From Candidatus Sulfopaludibacter sp. SbA3 (lineage in GTDB: Bacteria > Acidobacteriota > Terriglobia > 2-12-FULL-54-10), in NCBI GenBank assembly GCA_945865705.1, contig CAMBEY010000125.1:1-8129 (forward strand): 8,129 nt of DNA, written 5' to 3'. The notes beneath the pieces are model-generated. The model was not told where the DNA came from and ran no database searches. It worked only from the letters and a program-made list of their open reading frames with translations. Both the position numbers and the translations under genes were made by a program. Shown here one piece after another: positions 1 through 6,273 of this stretch. How positions within the stretch are numbered: position 1 is the stretch's first letter; the number at the start of each line of letters is the position of its first letter.

Positions 1-285
1 CTCTTCGTTCTCTACTTCTGGCGCGGTTGGCGGACCAGCATGATGGCTCCCGATGATTACGGCTGCTATCTTGCCGCCGGGCTGACGCTGATGATCTTCT
101 GTCAGAGTCTGATCAATATGAGCGTCGTACTCGCGCTCATTCCTCCCAAAGGTATTCCACTGCCGTTCATGAGTTACGGCGGCAGTTCGCTGTTCTTCTG
201 TTTGGCGGCAACAGGCATTCTGCTAAGTATTTCCCGGCGTGCACAATGGGGCGAGAAACTACGCTCGATCGAAGGCGACCAATAA
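1..285 (+). CDS. ftsW: FtsW, septal peptidoglycan glycosyltransferase (SEDS family), 3' end only
   Basis: This is the last 94 codons of an integral inner-membrane protein; the 5' part lies before the window. The fragment carries the SEDS hallmark IPPKGIPLPFMSYGGSS at fragment residues 47-63, flanked by hydrophobic stretches at about 19-45 and 57-78 that should be the last two membrane helices, followed by a short basic tail (SRRAQWGEKLR). FtsW polymerises lipid II into septal glycan together with a class B penicillin-binding protein. RodA shares the motif, but the position directly before murG in a dcw cluster supports FtsW. The stop codon lies inside the start of murG, giving a 40-bp overlap that suggests coupled translation. 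Nothing appears broken in the visible part. Confidence 0.93.
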   Translation, partial: LFVLYFWRGWRTSMMAPDDYGCYLAAGLTLMIFCQSLINMSVVLALIPPKGIPLPFMSYGGSSLFFCLAATGILLSISRRAQWGEKLRSIEGDQ

Positions 286-1424
286 ACCCGCCACTGAAGC
301 TCCTGGTCGCTGGCGGCGGCACGGGAGGACATGTCAGTCCCGCGCTGGTGTTGGCGCGCGAATTCAGCCGTCGCGCGCCGGGCAGGGAAGTGCTCTTCGT
401 GGGCACCGCGCGCGGCGTCGAATCCCGCATGGTTCCCGCCGCTGGCTTCCCGCTGGAGCTGCTGGAGGTCGGCGCGTTGCAAGGGCAGAGCGTCGTCGCT
501 CGTTTGAAAACGCTGGCGGGACTACCGCTGGCGATTCTGCAATCCCTGAAAATCCTGAAAAAATTTCGGCCTGATGTCGTGCTCGGCGTGGGTGGCTACG
601 CGGCTGGCCCCATGATGTTGGCGACGCTGTTGGCGACGCGGCGGGCGACGATGCCGGGGACGATGCGGGCACTCAATCTACGCCGAGTGCCGCTGGCCGT
701 CTACGAGCCGAACGCCTACCCCGGCCTGGTCAACCGCTGGGTCGCGCGATTTGTCTCGCGGGCATTTGTTAACTTCGCCGAGGCGGGCAAATTCTTCGGG
801 GCAGAGAAGACTCTGCAAACTGGAATTCCCGTGCGCGAGGAGTTCTTCGCCATCCCTGCGAAAAAACACGCGCCGCCGTTTACCGTGCTGGTCTTTGGCG
901 GCAGTCAGGGCGCGCGCTCATTGAACCGTGCCATGGTGGAGGCGTTGCCCCTTTTGGATCATTTCGAATCTCCGGTGCGCCTGCTGCTCCAGACCGGACA
1001 AAGCGAATATAATCGAGTGAGAGAAGCGGTGGAAAAATATCCCGGCGCGGGCCACGAAGTTTCCGCCTTCATGGATCGCATGTGGGATGCCTACGCGCAG
1101 GCCGATCTGGTGATCTGCCGCGCGGGCGCGACTACGGTTGCCGAATTGGCGGCGGCCGGCCGCGCTGCCGTGCTGGTGCCGTTTCCCGCCGCCGCCAATC
1201 AGCACCAGTTGCGCAACGCCGAGGCGCTTGAAAAACTCGGAGCCGCGCGCTTATTGCTGGATCGTGATTTGAGCGGTGCGCGCATCGTCGCGTTGTTCAC
1301 GGAATTGTTGCAGGGCCAGGCGAAGCTCGAGGCCATGGAGACCGCGATTCGCCGCGAAGCTCGTCCCGATGCCGCCATGCGCATCGTGGATGAGTTGGAA
1401 AGGCTGGCGGCCATGCCTGGGTAG
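246..1424 (+). CDS. murG: MurG, UDP-GlcNAc:lipid I N-acetylglucosaminyltransferase
   Basis: MurG is a peripheral inner-membrane GT-B enzyme that transfers GlcNAc from UDP-GlcNAc to lipid I, giving lipid II, the substrate of FtsW. The 392-residue product has the N-terminal glycine loop GGGTGGH (23-29), GGYAAGP (116-122), the C-domain loop GGSQGA (218-223), RAGATTVAEL (292-301), and PFP...NQHQ..NA around 312-325. It is longer than E. coli MurG (355). Part of the excess is about 16 residues at 124-143 encoded by a 12-bp tandem repeat. The usual HEQN motif reads YEPN at 153-156. The ATG at 246 lies inside ftsW and has no strong Shine-Dalgarno. Homologues often begin close to the glycine loop, so a CTG at 294 is conceivable, but 246 is the only ATG in a sensible place. 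The stop codon and last Gly codon fall within an inverted repeat. Confidence 0.95.
   Translation: MGRETTLDRRRPINPPLKLLVAGGGTGGHVSPALVLAREFSRRAPGREVLFVGTARGVESRMVPAAGFPLELLEVGALQGQSVVARLKTLAGLPLAILQSLKILKKFRPDVVLGVGGYAAGPMMLATLLATRRATMPGTMRALNLRRVPLAVYEPNAYPGLVNRWVARFVSRAFVNFAEAGKFFGAEKTLQTGIPVREEFFAIPAKKHAPPFTVLVFGGSQGARSLNRAMVEALPLLDHFESPVRLLLQTGQSEYNRVREAVEKYPGAGHEVSAFMDRMWDAYAQADLVICRAGATTVAELAAAGRAAVLVPFPAAANQHQLRNAEALEKLGAARLLLDRDLSGARIVALFTELLQGQAKLEAMETAIRREARPDAAMRIVDELERLAAMPG
615..662 (+). repeat. 12-bp tandem repeat, about 4 copies, inside murG
   Basis: Four consecutive 12-bp units (615-626, 627-638, 639-650, 651-662) are visible. The first two, ATGTTGGCGACG and CTGTTGGCGACG, differ at one base. 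The third, CGGCGGGCGACG, and fourth, ATGCCGGGGACG, are more diverged, and a partial fifth (ATGCGGGC) follows. They are in frame and encode MLAT-LLAT-RRAT-MPGT. The array lies where MurG has about 16 residues more than the E. coli protein between the GGY and HEQN-equivalent motifs, so the insertion probably arose by tandem duplication. Confidence 0.75.
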
Positions 1425-1509
1425 CCACGGTGAGTGATTTTCTCACCGTGGGGTTTTGGTAAATTCACGGGAAACCCCACGGTGAGAAAATCACTCACCG
1501 TGGCTACCC
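1419..1509. repeat. Nested palindromic element (38-bp perfect arms) between murG and murC
   Basis: The arms 1419-1456 and 1472-1509 are perfect reverse complements over 38 bp, separated by a 15-nt loop. Each arm is itself a hairpin: CCACGGTGAG pairs with CTCACCGTGG at 1425-1434/1442-1451 and again at 1477-1486/1494-1503, each with a 7-nt loop. The RNA could fold as one long stem or as two side-by-side hairpins. The left arm includes the murG GGG-TAG end. The first small hairpin is followed by GGTTTT, so it could weakly attenuate transcription, but there is no good U-tract. The shape resembles a REP/BIME or small non-autonomous mobile element. No transposase is present, and its family is not identified. 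Confidence 0.85.
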
Positions 1510-1510
1510 G

Positions 1511-1524
1511 TGTATGGCCATACA
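1511..1524. repeat. 14-bp perfect palindrome upstream of murC
   Basis: TGTATGGCCATACA is a perfect 14-bp palindrome one base after the large inverted repeat and 29 bp before the murC start. Its symmetry would suit a dimeric DNA-binding protein or a restriction/methylation site (it contains TGGCCA). There is no direct evidence of regulatory function. Confidence 0.4.
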
Positions 1525-1553
1525 GCATTTATCCTTGCAGGTAATTACTCACT

Positions 1554-2990
1554 ATGTTTTTTCAGGCGCGGCGCGTTCACTTCATCGGCATCGGCGGCAG
1601 CGGCATGAGCGGCATCGCCGAGGTGCTGGTGAACCTGCGCTATGGAGTCTCTGGTTCCGATCAGAAGTCGTCGGCGGTAACCGAGCGTCTGCAATCGCTG
1701 GGAGCAAAAATTTGGGAAGGTCATCAGGCCAGCCACGTTGATGGAGCCGAAGCCGTGGTGGTCTCTTCCGCCGTAACGGCGGACAATCCCGAAGTGATCG
1801 AAGCGCGGCGGCGGCAGATTCCCGTCATCCCGCGCGGCGAGATGCTGGCCGAGCTGATGCGCCTGAAGTTTGGCATCGCCATCGCCGGCAGCCACGGCAA
1901 GACCACCACCACCTCGATGGTCGCCGCCGTGCTCGGCGCGGCCCACATGGACCCGACGCTGGTGGTGGGCGGCAAGCTGAACAGCGTAGGCTCCTCCGCG
2001 CGCCTCGGCAAAGGCGATTTCATGGTGGTCGAATCCGATGAGAGCGACCGCTCCTTCCTGCTGCTGGCACCGATTCTCGCCGTCATCACCAACATCGATC
2101 ACGAGCACCTCGATCACTACGGGACGTTTGGCAACTTGCTAAACGCCTACGCCGAATTTGCCAACAAGGTTCCGTTCTATGGCGCGGCCATCGTCTGCGC
2201 GGGCAATGAACATGTGCGCGGGATACTGCCGCAGTTGCGCCGCCGCATCATTACTTACGGCTCGCCGGAGTCCGATCTGGTGGCCACGAATGTGACATGT
2301 GGTCACCATGAGTCGCGCTACTCACTGCGCCTGAAAGGTCAGGATTTGGGTGAGTTTCATCTGCGCATTCCCGGCGAACACAATGTGCTGAACTCCATGG
2401 CCGCCGTGGCCGTGGGGCTGGAGCTGGGCGTTCCCATCGACACCATCCGCCAGGGACTCAGTGAATTTGGCGGAGTCGAGCGCCGCTTTCAGCTGCGCGG
2501 CGAAGAGGCCGGCGTTACTGTCGTGGATGACTACGGCCATCACCCCACCGAGATTCGCGCCACCCTGCGCGCCGCGAAACAGTGCAGCTACCGTCGCGTC
2601 ATCGTTGTCTTTCAGCCCCATCGCTACACGCGCAGCGCCGCGCTGATGGACGAATTCGCCTTGAGCTTCGCCGACTGCGAAGCACTGTTTGTGCAGGATA
2701 TCTACGGTGCCGGTGAGCCGGCAATTGAAGGAGTTTCTGCGGCGAAAATGGTGGAACGAATTCGCGCGGCATCGCAGCCAAATGTGGAGTACGCGCCGTC
2801 CGTCCCCGCCTTGCTGGATCATCTTGCTGTAATGACCCAACCCGGCGACCTGGTGCTGACTCTTGGCGCGGGCAATGTCTGGCAGATCGGCGAGGAGTTG
2901 CTGTTGCGGCTGCATTCCGGGAAATCGAGTCCTATAACTACAGTGCCAGTGAATCAGGAAGTAAGTCAGGAAGTGAGTAAGGCAAAGTGA
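1554..2990 (+). CDS. murC: MurC, UDP-N-acetylmuramate--L-alanine ligase
   Basis: This cytoplasmic Mur ligase couples ATP hydrolysis to addition of L-alanine to UDP-MurNAc, the first residue of the stem peptide. All three domains are visible in 478 residues: the N-terminal nucleotide-sugar fold starting HFIGIGGSGMSGIAEVL, the ATP P-loop GSHGKTTTT (112-120), ESDESDRSF from residue 160, TNIDHEHLDHYG (179-190), GEHNVLNS (274-281), and the C-terminal DDYGHHPTEI (325-334) and FQPHRYTR (353-360). These are diagnostic of MurC rather than MurD/E/F. The ATG at 1554 immediately precedes the Rossmann motif; only a weak AGG lies upstream (about 1539). The C-terminus has a short non-conserved tail with the duplicated tetrapeptide QEVSQEVS. 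The stop overlaps the murB start by 4 bp. An inserted palindromic element separates it from murG. Confidence 0.97.
   Translation: MFFQARRVHFIGIGGSGMSGIAEVLVNLRYGVSGSDQKSSAVTERLQSLGAKIWEGHQASHVDGAEAVVVSSAVTADNPEVIEARRRQIPVIPRGEMLAELMRLKFGIAIAGSHGKTTTTSMVAAVLGAAHMDPTLVVGGKLNSVGSSARLGKGDFMVVESDESDRSFLLLAPILAVITNIDHEHLDHYGTFGNLLNAYAEFANKVPFYGAAIVCAGNEHVRGILPQLRRRIITYGSPESDLVATNVTCGHHESRYSLRLKGQDLGEFHLRIPGEHNVLNSMAAVAVGLELGVPIDTIRQGLSEFGGVERRFQLRGEEAGVTVVDDYGHHPTEIRATLRAAKQCSYRRVIVVFQPHRYTRSAALMDEFALSFADCEALFVQDIYGAGEPAIEGVSAAKMVERIRAASQPNVEYAPSVPALLDHLAVMTQPGDLVLTLGAGNVWQIGEELLLRLHSGKSSPITTVPVNQEVSQEVSKAK
2954..2977 (+). repeat. 12-bp tandem duplication at the 3' end of murC
   Basis: TCAGGAAGTAAG (2954-2965) is followed directly by TCAGGAAGTGAG (2966-2977), with one mismatch. 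It is in frame and yields QEVS twice in the dispensable-looking MurC tail. The purine-rich sequence lies just before the murB GTG and includes SD-like GGA and TAAGG elements, so the duplication may affect murB translation. Confidence 0.6.
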
Positions 2991-3907
2991 GCAATGTAAC
3001 GCTCCGCAATGACACGGAGTTACTCCGGCAAATCGCTGGCTGGCAGGCTGACTACAAGCCGGGCGAGCGGCTCGCTGACTATGCCTCGCTCGGCGTAGGC
3101 GGCGAGGCGGATTTGATCGTGCTGCGCGATCACGCCGCGCTGGAGCCGCTGGCCGCCGCGTTGCGGGAGCGCGGCATTGCGTGGCAACTGATCGGCGGCG
3201 GGACGAATATTCTTCCCGTGGACGAGCCCTTCACGCGCGTCTTTCTCCACCTTGCGCCGAGTAAGAATGATGTGACGATCGAGGGACGCAACGTGAGTGT
3301 CTCCGCCGCCGCGTCGCTCGGCCGCACAGTTACTTACTGCGCCAAAAATAATCTTGGCGGCATCGAGGGGCTGGCCGGCGTGCCCGGCTCAGTCGGTGGC
3401 GCGTTGCGCATGAATGCCGGCGCATACGGAACGCAGATCGGCGCGGTGGTCCGCTCCGTAACTGTGTTTCGCGGAGTGAGTGGAAAGATCGAGGAACTCA
3501 CTGCCGACCGCATCGGTTTTCAGTATCGCCACTCGAGCTTCGCGCCGGACGACGTCATGCTGGCCGTGCGGCTGGAGCTGAACGAGCGGCCGTTCGCGGA
3601 GATCATGGAGGATATCAAGCGCTGCAACGAGAAGCGCCGCACGTCGCAACCCGTGAAGGAAAAAAGCGCGGGCTGCATCTTCAAGAATCCTCCCGGACTC
3701 TCGACCGGGAAACTGATCGACGACCTCGGCCTAAAGGGATTCCGCGAGGGCGGCGCGGTCATCAGCGAGCGGCACGCCAACTTTATCGTCAATCGCGACC
3801 ACGCCACGGCGGCGGACATTTTCCGTTTGATGGACCGCATTCGCGACACCATTCGCAAGGCGCACGGCATCGAGTTGGAGGAAGAAGTGATCGTCTGGAA
3901 GAACTAA
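2987..3907 (+). CDS. murB: MurB, UDP-N-acetylenolpyruvoylglucosamine reductase
   Basis: MurB is the FAD- and NADPH-dependent cytoplasmic enzyme that reduces UDP-GlcNAc-enolpyruvate to UDP-MurNAc, supplying the MurC substrate. Visible in 306 residues are YASLGVGGEADL near the N-terminus, the FAD-binding GGGTNIL (70-76), GVPGSVGGALRMNAGAYG (about 131-148), the QYRHSSF arginine motif (179-185), SAGCIFKNP with Cys230 at the proton-donor position that is Ser in E. coli, and a C-terminal LEEEV whose Glu300 matches the conserved catalytic Glu. Length and lack of the E. coli-type extra segment fit type II MurB. The start is GTG in a GTGA overlap with the murC stop, with TAAGG just upstream, indicating translational coupling. 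Confidence 0.96.
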   Translation: MSNVTLRNDTELLRQIAGWQADYKPGERLADYASLGVGGEADLIVLRDHAALEPLAAALRERGIAWQLIGGGTNILPVDEPFTRVFLHLAPSKNDVTIEGRNVSVSAAASLGRTVTYCAKNNLGGIEGLAGVPGSVGGALRMNAGAYGTQIGAVVRSVTVFRGVSGKIEELTADRIGFQYRHSSFAPDDVMLAVRLELNERPFAEIMEDIKRCNEKRRTSQPVKEKSAGCIFKNPPGLSTGKLIDDLGLKGFREGGAVISERHANFIVNRDHATAADIFRLMDRIRDTIRKAHGIELEEEVIVWKN

Positions 3908-3919
3908 GGCGCGTCGTTT

Positions 3920-3943
3920 GTTATAGCTTGGGTTATAGCTAAC
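3920..3943. repeat. 12-bp tandem duplication in the murB-ftsQ gap
   Basis: GTTATAGCTTGG (3920-3931) is followed by GTTATAGCTAAC (3932-3943); the first nine bases are identical. It lies in the 70-bp gap before ftsQ. AT-rich TATATTAAGG follows just before ftsQ, but no -35/-10 pair with normal spacing is evident. Confidence 0.5.
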
Positions 3944-3965
3944 GGTACTCTGGCCGCGCATATAT

Positions 3966-3971
3966 TAAGGA
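3966..3971 (+). promoter_or_regulatory. Shine-Dalgarno for ftsQ
   Basis: TAAGGA lies 6 nt before the GTG at 3978. This supports that GTG as the ftsQ start, because no ATG in that frame lies upstream of the membrane segment. Confidence 0.7.
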
Positions 3972-3977
3972 ATCATC

Positions 3978-4976
3978 GTGGACAAAACTAAGATCAATTC
4001 GCTAGAGGATGTAACTCCCGACACGGACGCAGAAGATTCACTGAGTGAGTCAAAGCCTCGCCGCCGCACGGCTGTGCTGCGTGGAGCCCGCATCACGCGG
4101 CGCGCCCATAAGATTCGCAGCGCGATTACCATTGCGCTGGTACTGGCCATGGGCGGAGCCGCCGCCTGGCTGCTCTCGAATTACTTCAAGCATAATTCCC
4201 GCTATCGCCTGGCGACGATTGAGTTGCGCGGTGAAAAGCATCTGGGACGCAGCGAGGTGGACGAAGTTTTTCGCGCTGACCAGGGCCACAGCATCTATGA
4301 CATTCCTCTGGACGAGCGGCGGCGCCAGATCGAGGAAATTTCCTGGGTCCATCACGCCAGCGTTACGCGCGTGCTGCCGGGTGAGATATGGGTTCGCGTC
4401 GAGGAGCGCCAGCCGGTGGCATTTCTCTGGTCGCCCAAGGGAGTCAGCCTGATTGACGCCGAAGGTGTCGTGCTGGACGCCCCGCCGGAGACGCTATTCT
4501 CGCTGCCCGTTTTGCGCGGCGTTACACTCGCCGAGCCGGAGCCGAACCGGCGCGAAAAGCTGGAGCGGCTGGTCAGGTTTTCCGCCGCCATCGAGAATTC
4601 CGGACAGCCGGCTGTCGAACAAATATCCGAAGTGAATCTTGCCGATCCCCGCAACCTCCGCGCCATCGCCACCGATGGCGATAACTCGGTGTTGTTACAC
4701 TTCGGCGAGGAGAGTTACGCCGAGCGCTTCCAAACTTACCTGACTCACATTGATGATTGGCGTCAGCAGTTCACGGAAATTCAATCGATTGATCTGCGCT
4801 ACGAAGGGCAAGCCGTGATTCACTCGGGTGAGCCGCAGACCGTGCGTATTGACAAACCCACGCAGCCCCCGCGCCCGTTGAAGCCTCCTTCGCCACCCGC
4901 TACCCGCGCCGCAGGATCATCGACTCCCCCCACGCCCACGCAGGAAGCCGGCATGGCTCCGGTCATCGGACAATAG
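3978..4976 (+). CDS. ftsQ: FtsQ/DivIB, bitopic divisome assembly protein
   Basis: FtsQ links early and late divisome proteins across the inner membrane and binds FtsB/FtsL. The 332-residue product has a basic, disordered cytoplasmic N-terminus (1-47, with KPRRRT and RRAHKIR), one membrane helix at about 48-67, and then a POTRA domain beginning YRLATIELRGEKHLGRSEVD at residue 76 and running to EERQPVAFLW near 145. The beta domain follows (SLIDAEGVVLDAP, LPVLRGV). The last 40 or so residues are Pro/Thr-rich (PPRPLKPPSPP), probably a flexible periplasmic tail. Sequence conservation in this family is low; identification rests on architecture plus position between murB and ftsA. It starts with GTG behind a good SD. 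Its stop lies in the first of three 22-bp tandem units. Confidence 0.92.
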   Translation: MDKTKINSLEDVTPDTDAEDSLSESKPRRRTAVLRGARITRRAHKIRSAITIALVLAMGGAAAWLLSNYFKHNSRYRLATIELRGEKHLGRSEVDEVFRADQGHSIYDIPLDERRRQIEEISWVHHASVTRVLPGEIWVRVEERQPVAFLWSPKGVSLIDAEGVVLDAPPETLFSLPVLRGVTLAEPEPNRREKLERLVRFSAAIENSGQPAVEQISEVNLADPRNLRAIATDGDNSVLLHFGEESYAERFQTYLTHIDDWRQQFTEIQSIDLRYEGQAVIHSGEPQTVRIDKPTQPPRPLKPPSPPATRAAGSSTPPTPTQEAGMAPVIGQ

Positions 4977-5033
4977 GCAACAAGGCGGAAGACAATAAGC
5001 CGCAAGGCGGAGAACAATGAGCAACAAGGCGGA
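4968..5033 (+). repeat. 22-bp tandem repeat, 3 copies, spanning the ftsQ stop and ftsA start
   Basis: Three abutting 22-bp units (4968-4989, 4990-5011, 5012-5033) share a core CAAT(A/G)(G/A)G/AGC..CAAGGCGGA. Unit 1 contains CAATAG, the ftsQ stop. Unit 2 has CAATAA, and its AAGGCGGA acts as the ftsA SD. Unit 3 has CAATGA, whose ATG starts ftsA, and its AAGGCGGA is coding (KAE). Because 22 is not a multiple of three, copy-number change would alter only the spacing and the N-terminus. Confidence 0.85.
5004..5012 (+). promoter_or_regulatory. Shine-Dalgarno for ftsA, inside the tandem repeat
   Basis: AAGGCGGAG lies 4 nt before the ATG at 5017 and is the best ribosome-binding match in the ftsQ-ftsA gap. 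Units 1 and 3 of the 22-bp repeat carry the same AAGGCGGA, but without an ATG at the right distance. Confidence 0.6.
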
Positions 5034-6267
5034 GTATGTAGCCGCGATCGATCTCGGCCACGCGCACACGCGCGCCGCAATCGCCGAAGCACCTGCCGGC
5101 GGCACGGATGACGGCACGCGTCTGCGCCTGCTCGGCGTCGGCGAGGCCCCATCCAACGGCTGGATCAAAGGCAATCTGGTGGACATGGAAGCCGCCGTCG
5201 CCAGCGTGCGCGACGCCGTCGCCAAGGCTGAGCAGATGGCCGATGGGCTGGTCATCGAATCCGCCGTTATTGGCACGGGTGGGTCGCACCTGCACTCCAT
5301 CGGCAGCCATGATGGCATGCTGCTCTCGCACTCACAGCCGCGTGAAGTTGCCAACAATGATGTGTTGCAATTAATGGACGAGGTCCGCAGCGTGCCGCTC
5401 GCCGCCGACCGCGAAATCATCCATGTGCTGCCGCGTGAGTTTGTGCTCGACTCGCGCGGCGGCATCCGCGATCCCGTAGGACTGCTCGGCATCCAACTGG
5501 CCGTGCATGGCTACGTGCTGACGGGATCCGCCGCGGTGGGACGGAATCTCGTTGCCGCCGTGAATCGCGCCAGCGTCATGGTGGAGACCGTCGCCGCCGA
5601 ATCGTACGCCGTCGGCGAGGCGGCCACCTCCGTGGACGAGCGTACCAGTGGCGTGATGGCCGTGGTGATCGGCGGCGCCAGCTCGGAGATGATTGTCTAT
5701 CGCCACGGTGGCGTGGTCATGAGTGCATCCATTGCCGTGGGTGGCGATCACTTCACGAATGACTTGATGATCGGCCTGCACACCGCCCGCGCCGACGCCG
5801 AGAGCATCAAGCAGACCTTCGGCGCGGTTACCGCCGGATGGCGACATACCGGCACAACTTTTGAAGTGCCTGAACTGGGTCGGCCCACCTCGCGACTGAT
5901 TCAGCAAAGTCTGTTGCGTGAGATACTTGAAGCGCGCGGCATGGAGTTGTTCTCACTCGTCCTGAGTGAGTTGCGCCACGCGTCCCTACCCGAGAAATTG
6001 GAGGAGCATCTGGAGGCGGGGATTGTCCTGTGCGGCGGCGGCGCCAATCTACCCGGCATGTGTGATCTAGCCGAACGCGTTTTGCTCATGCCCGCCCGCA
6101 TCGGCCTGCCGCCCCGCGTGCTGGGTCTGCCCGAATCGCTCGATGCTCCACAATACACGGTATTGCTCAGCCTGCTGCACTATGCACTGCGCGTCCGCCG
6201 ACACCGCGCTCCGCAAGGGTCGCGCTCCGCCAGTCCCTGGAAGCACCTGTTTGACTGGAAAAAGTGA
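5017..6267 (+). CDS. ftsA: FtsA, actin-like cell division protein
   Basis: FtsA is a cytoplasmic actin-fold ATPase that tethers FtsZ to the membrane and recruits the divisome. The 416 residues include the phosphate-1 motif AAIDLGHAHTRAAI (9-22), a 1C-like segment (VIESAVIGTGGSHLHSIGS) near 84-102, FtsA-typical REIIHVLPREFVLD and DPVGLLG stretches, the phosphate-2 equivalent VVIGGASSEM (216-225), and the adenosine motif VLCGGGANLPG (337-347). The C-terminal end, SPWKHLFDWKK, is a short amphipathic helix of the kind that targets FtsA to membranes. The phosphate-2 segment lacks the usual Asp of DIGGGT, so nucleotide handling may differ. The start is fixed by the repeat-borne SD. No ftsZ follows, which is unusual for a dcw cluster. 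Confidence 0.93.
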   Translation: MSNKAEYVAAIDLGHAHTRAAIAEAPAGGTDDGTRLRLLGVGEAPSNGWIKGNLVDMEAAVASVRDAVAKAEQMADGLVIESAVIGTGGSHLHSIGSHDGMLLSHSQPREVANNDVLQLMDEVRSVPLAADREIIHVLPREFVLDSRGGIRDPVGLLGIQLAVHGYVLTGSAAVGRNLVAAVNRASVMVETVAAESYAVGEAATSVDERTSGVMAVVIGGASSEMIVYRHGGVVMSASIAVGGDHFTNDLMIGLHTARADAESIKQTFGAVTAGWRHTGTTFEVPELGRPTSRLIQQSLLREILEARGMELFSLVLSELRHASLPEKLEEHLEAGIVLCGGGANLPGMCDLAERVLLMPARIGLPPRVLGLPESLDAPQYTVLLSLLHYALRVRRHRAPQGSRSASPWKHLFDWKK

Positions 6268-6273
6268 TTCGAT

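Noticed and set aside
239..574. Sense-strand open frame overlapping murG in another frame
   Set aside because: It is Arg/Ala-rich and motif-free, while the overlapping frame has all MurG motifs.
1425..1456. Intrinsic terminator after murG
   Set aside because: The hairpin is followed only by GGTTTT, a short T run, and is part of a larger symmetric element; the downstream gene murC belongs to the same cluster.
1514..1741. Small open frame starting in the 14-bp palindrome
   Set aside because: It overlaps the MurC N-terminus in another frame, has no RBS and a random-looking composition.
1545..2117. Long antisense open frame opposite murC
   Set aside because: It lies entirely opposite the conserved murC coding sequence, has no recognisable domain or RBS, and is explained by GC-rich codon bias.
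2322..2915. Antisense open frame of 197 codons opposite the murC 3' half
   Set aside because: It is a shadow of murC with low-complexity, His/Gln-rich content and no supporting motif.
4968..5033. CRISPR-like array
   Set aside because: The three 22-bp units abut without spacers and span two gene ends, so they are a simple tandem repeat.
5371..5907. Antisense open frame of 178 codons opposite ftsA
   Set aside because: Glycine/histidine-rich composition is the mirror of Ala/Val/Gly codons in ftsA; no start signals.
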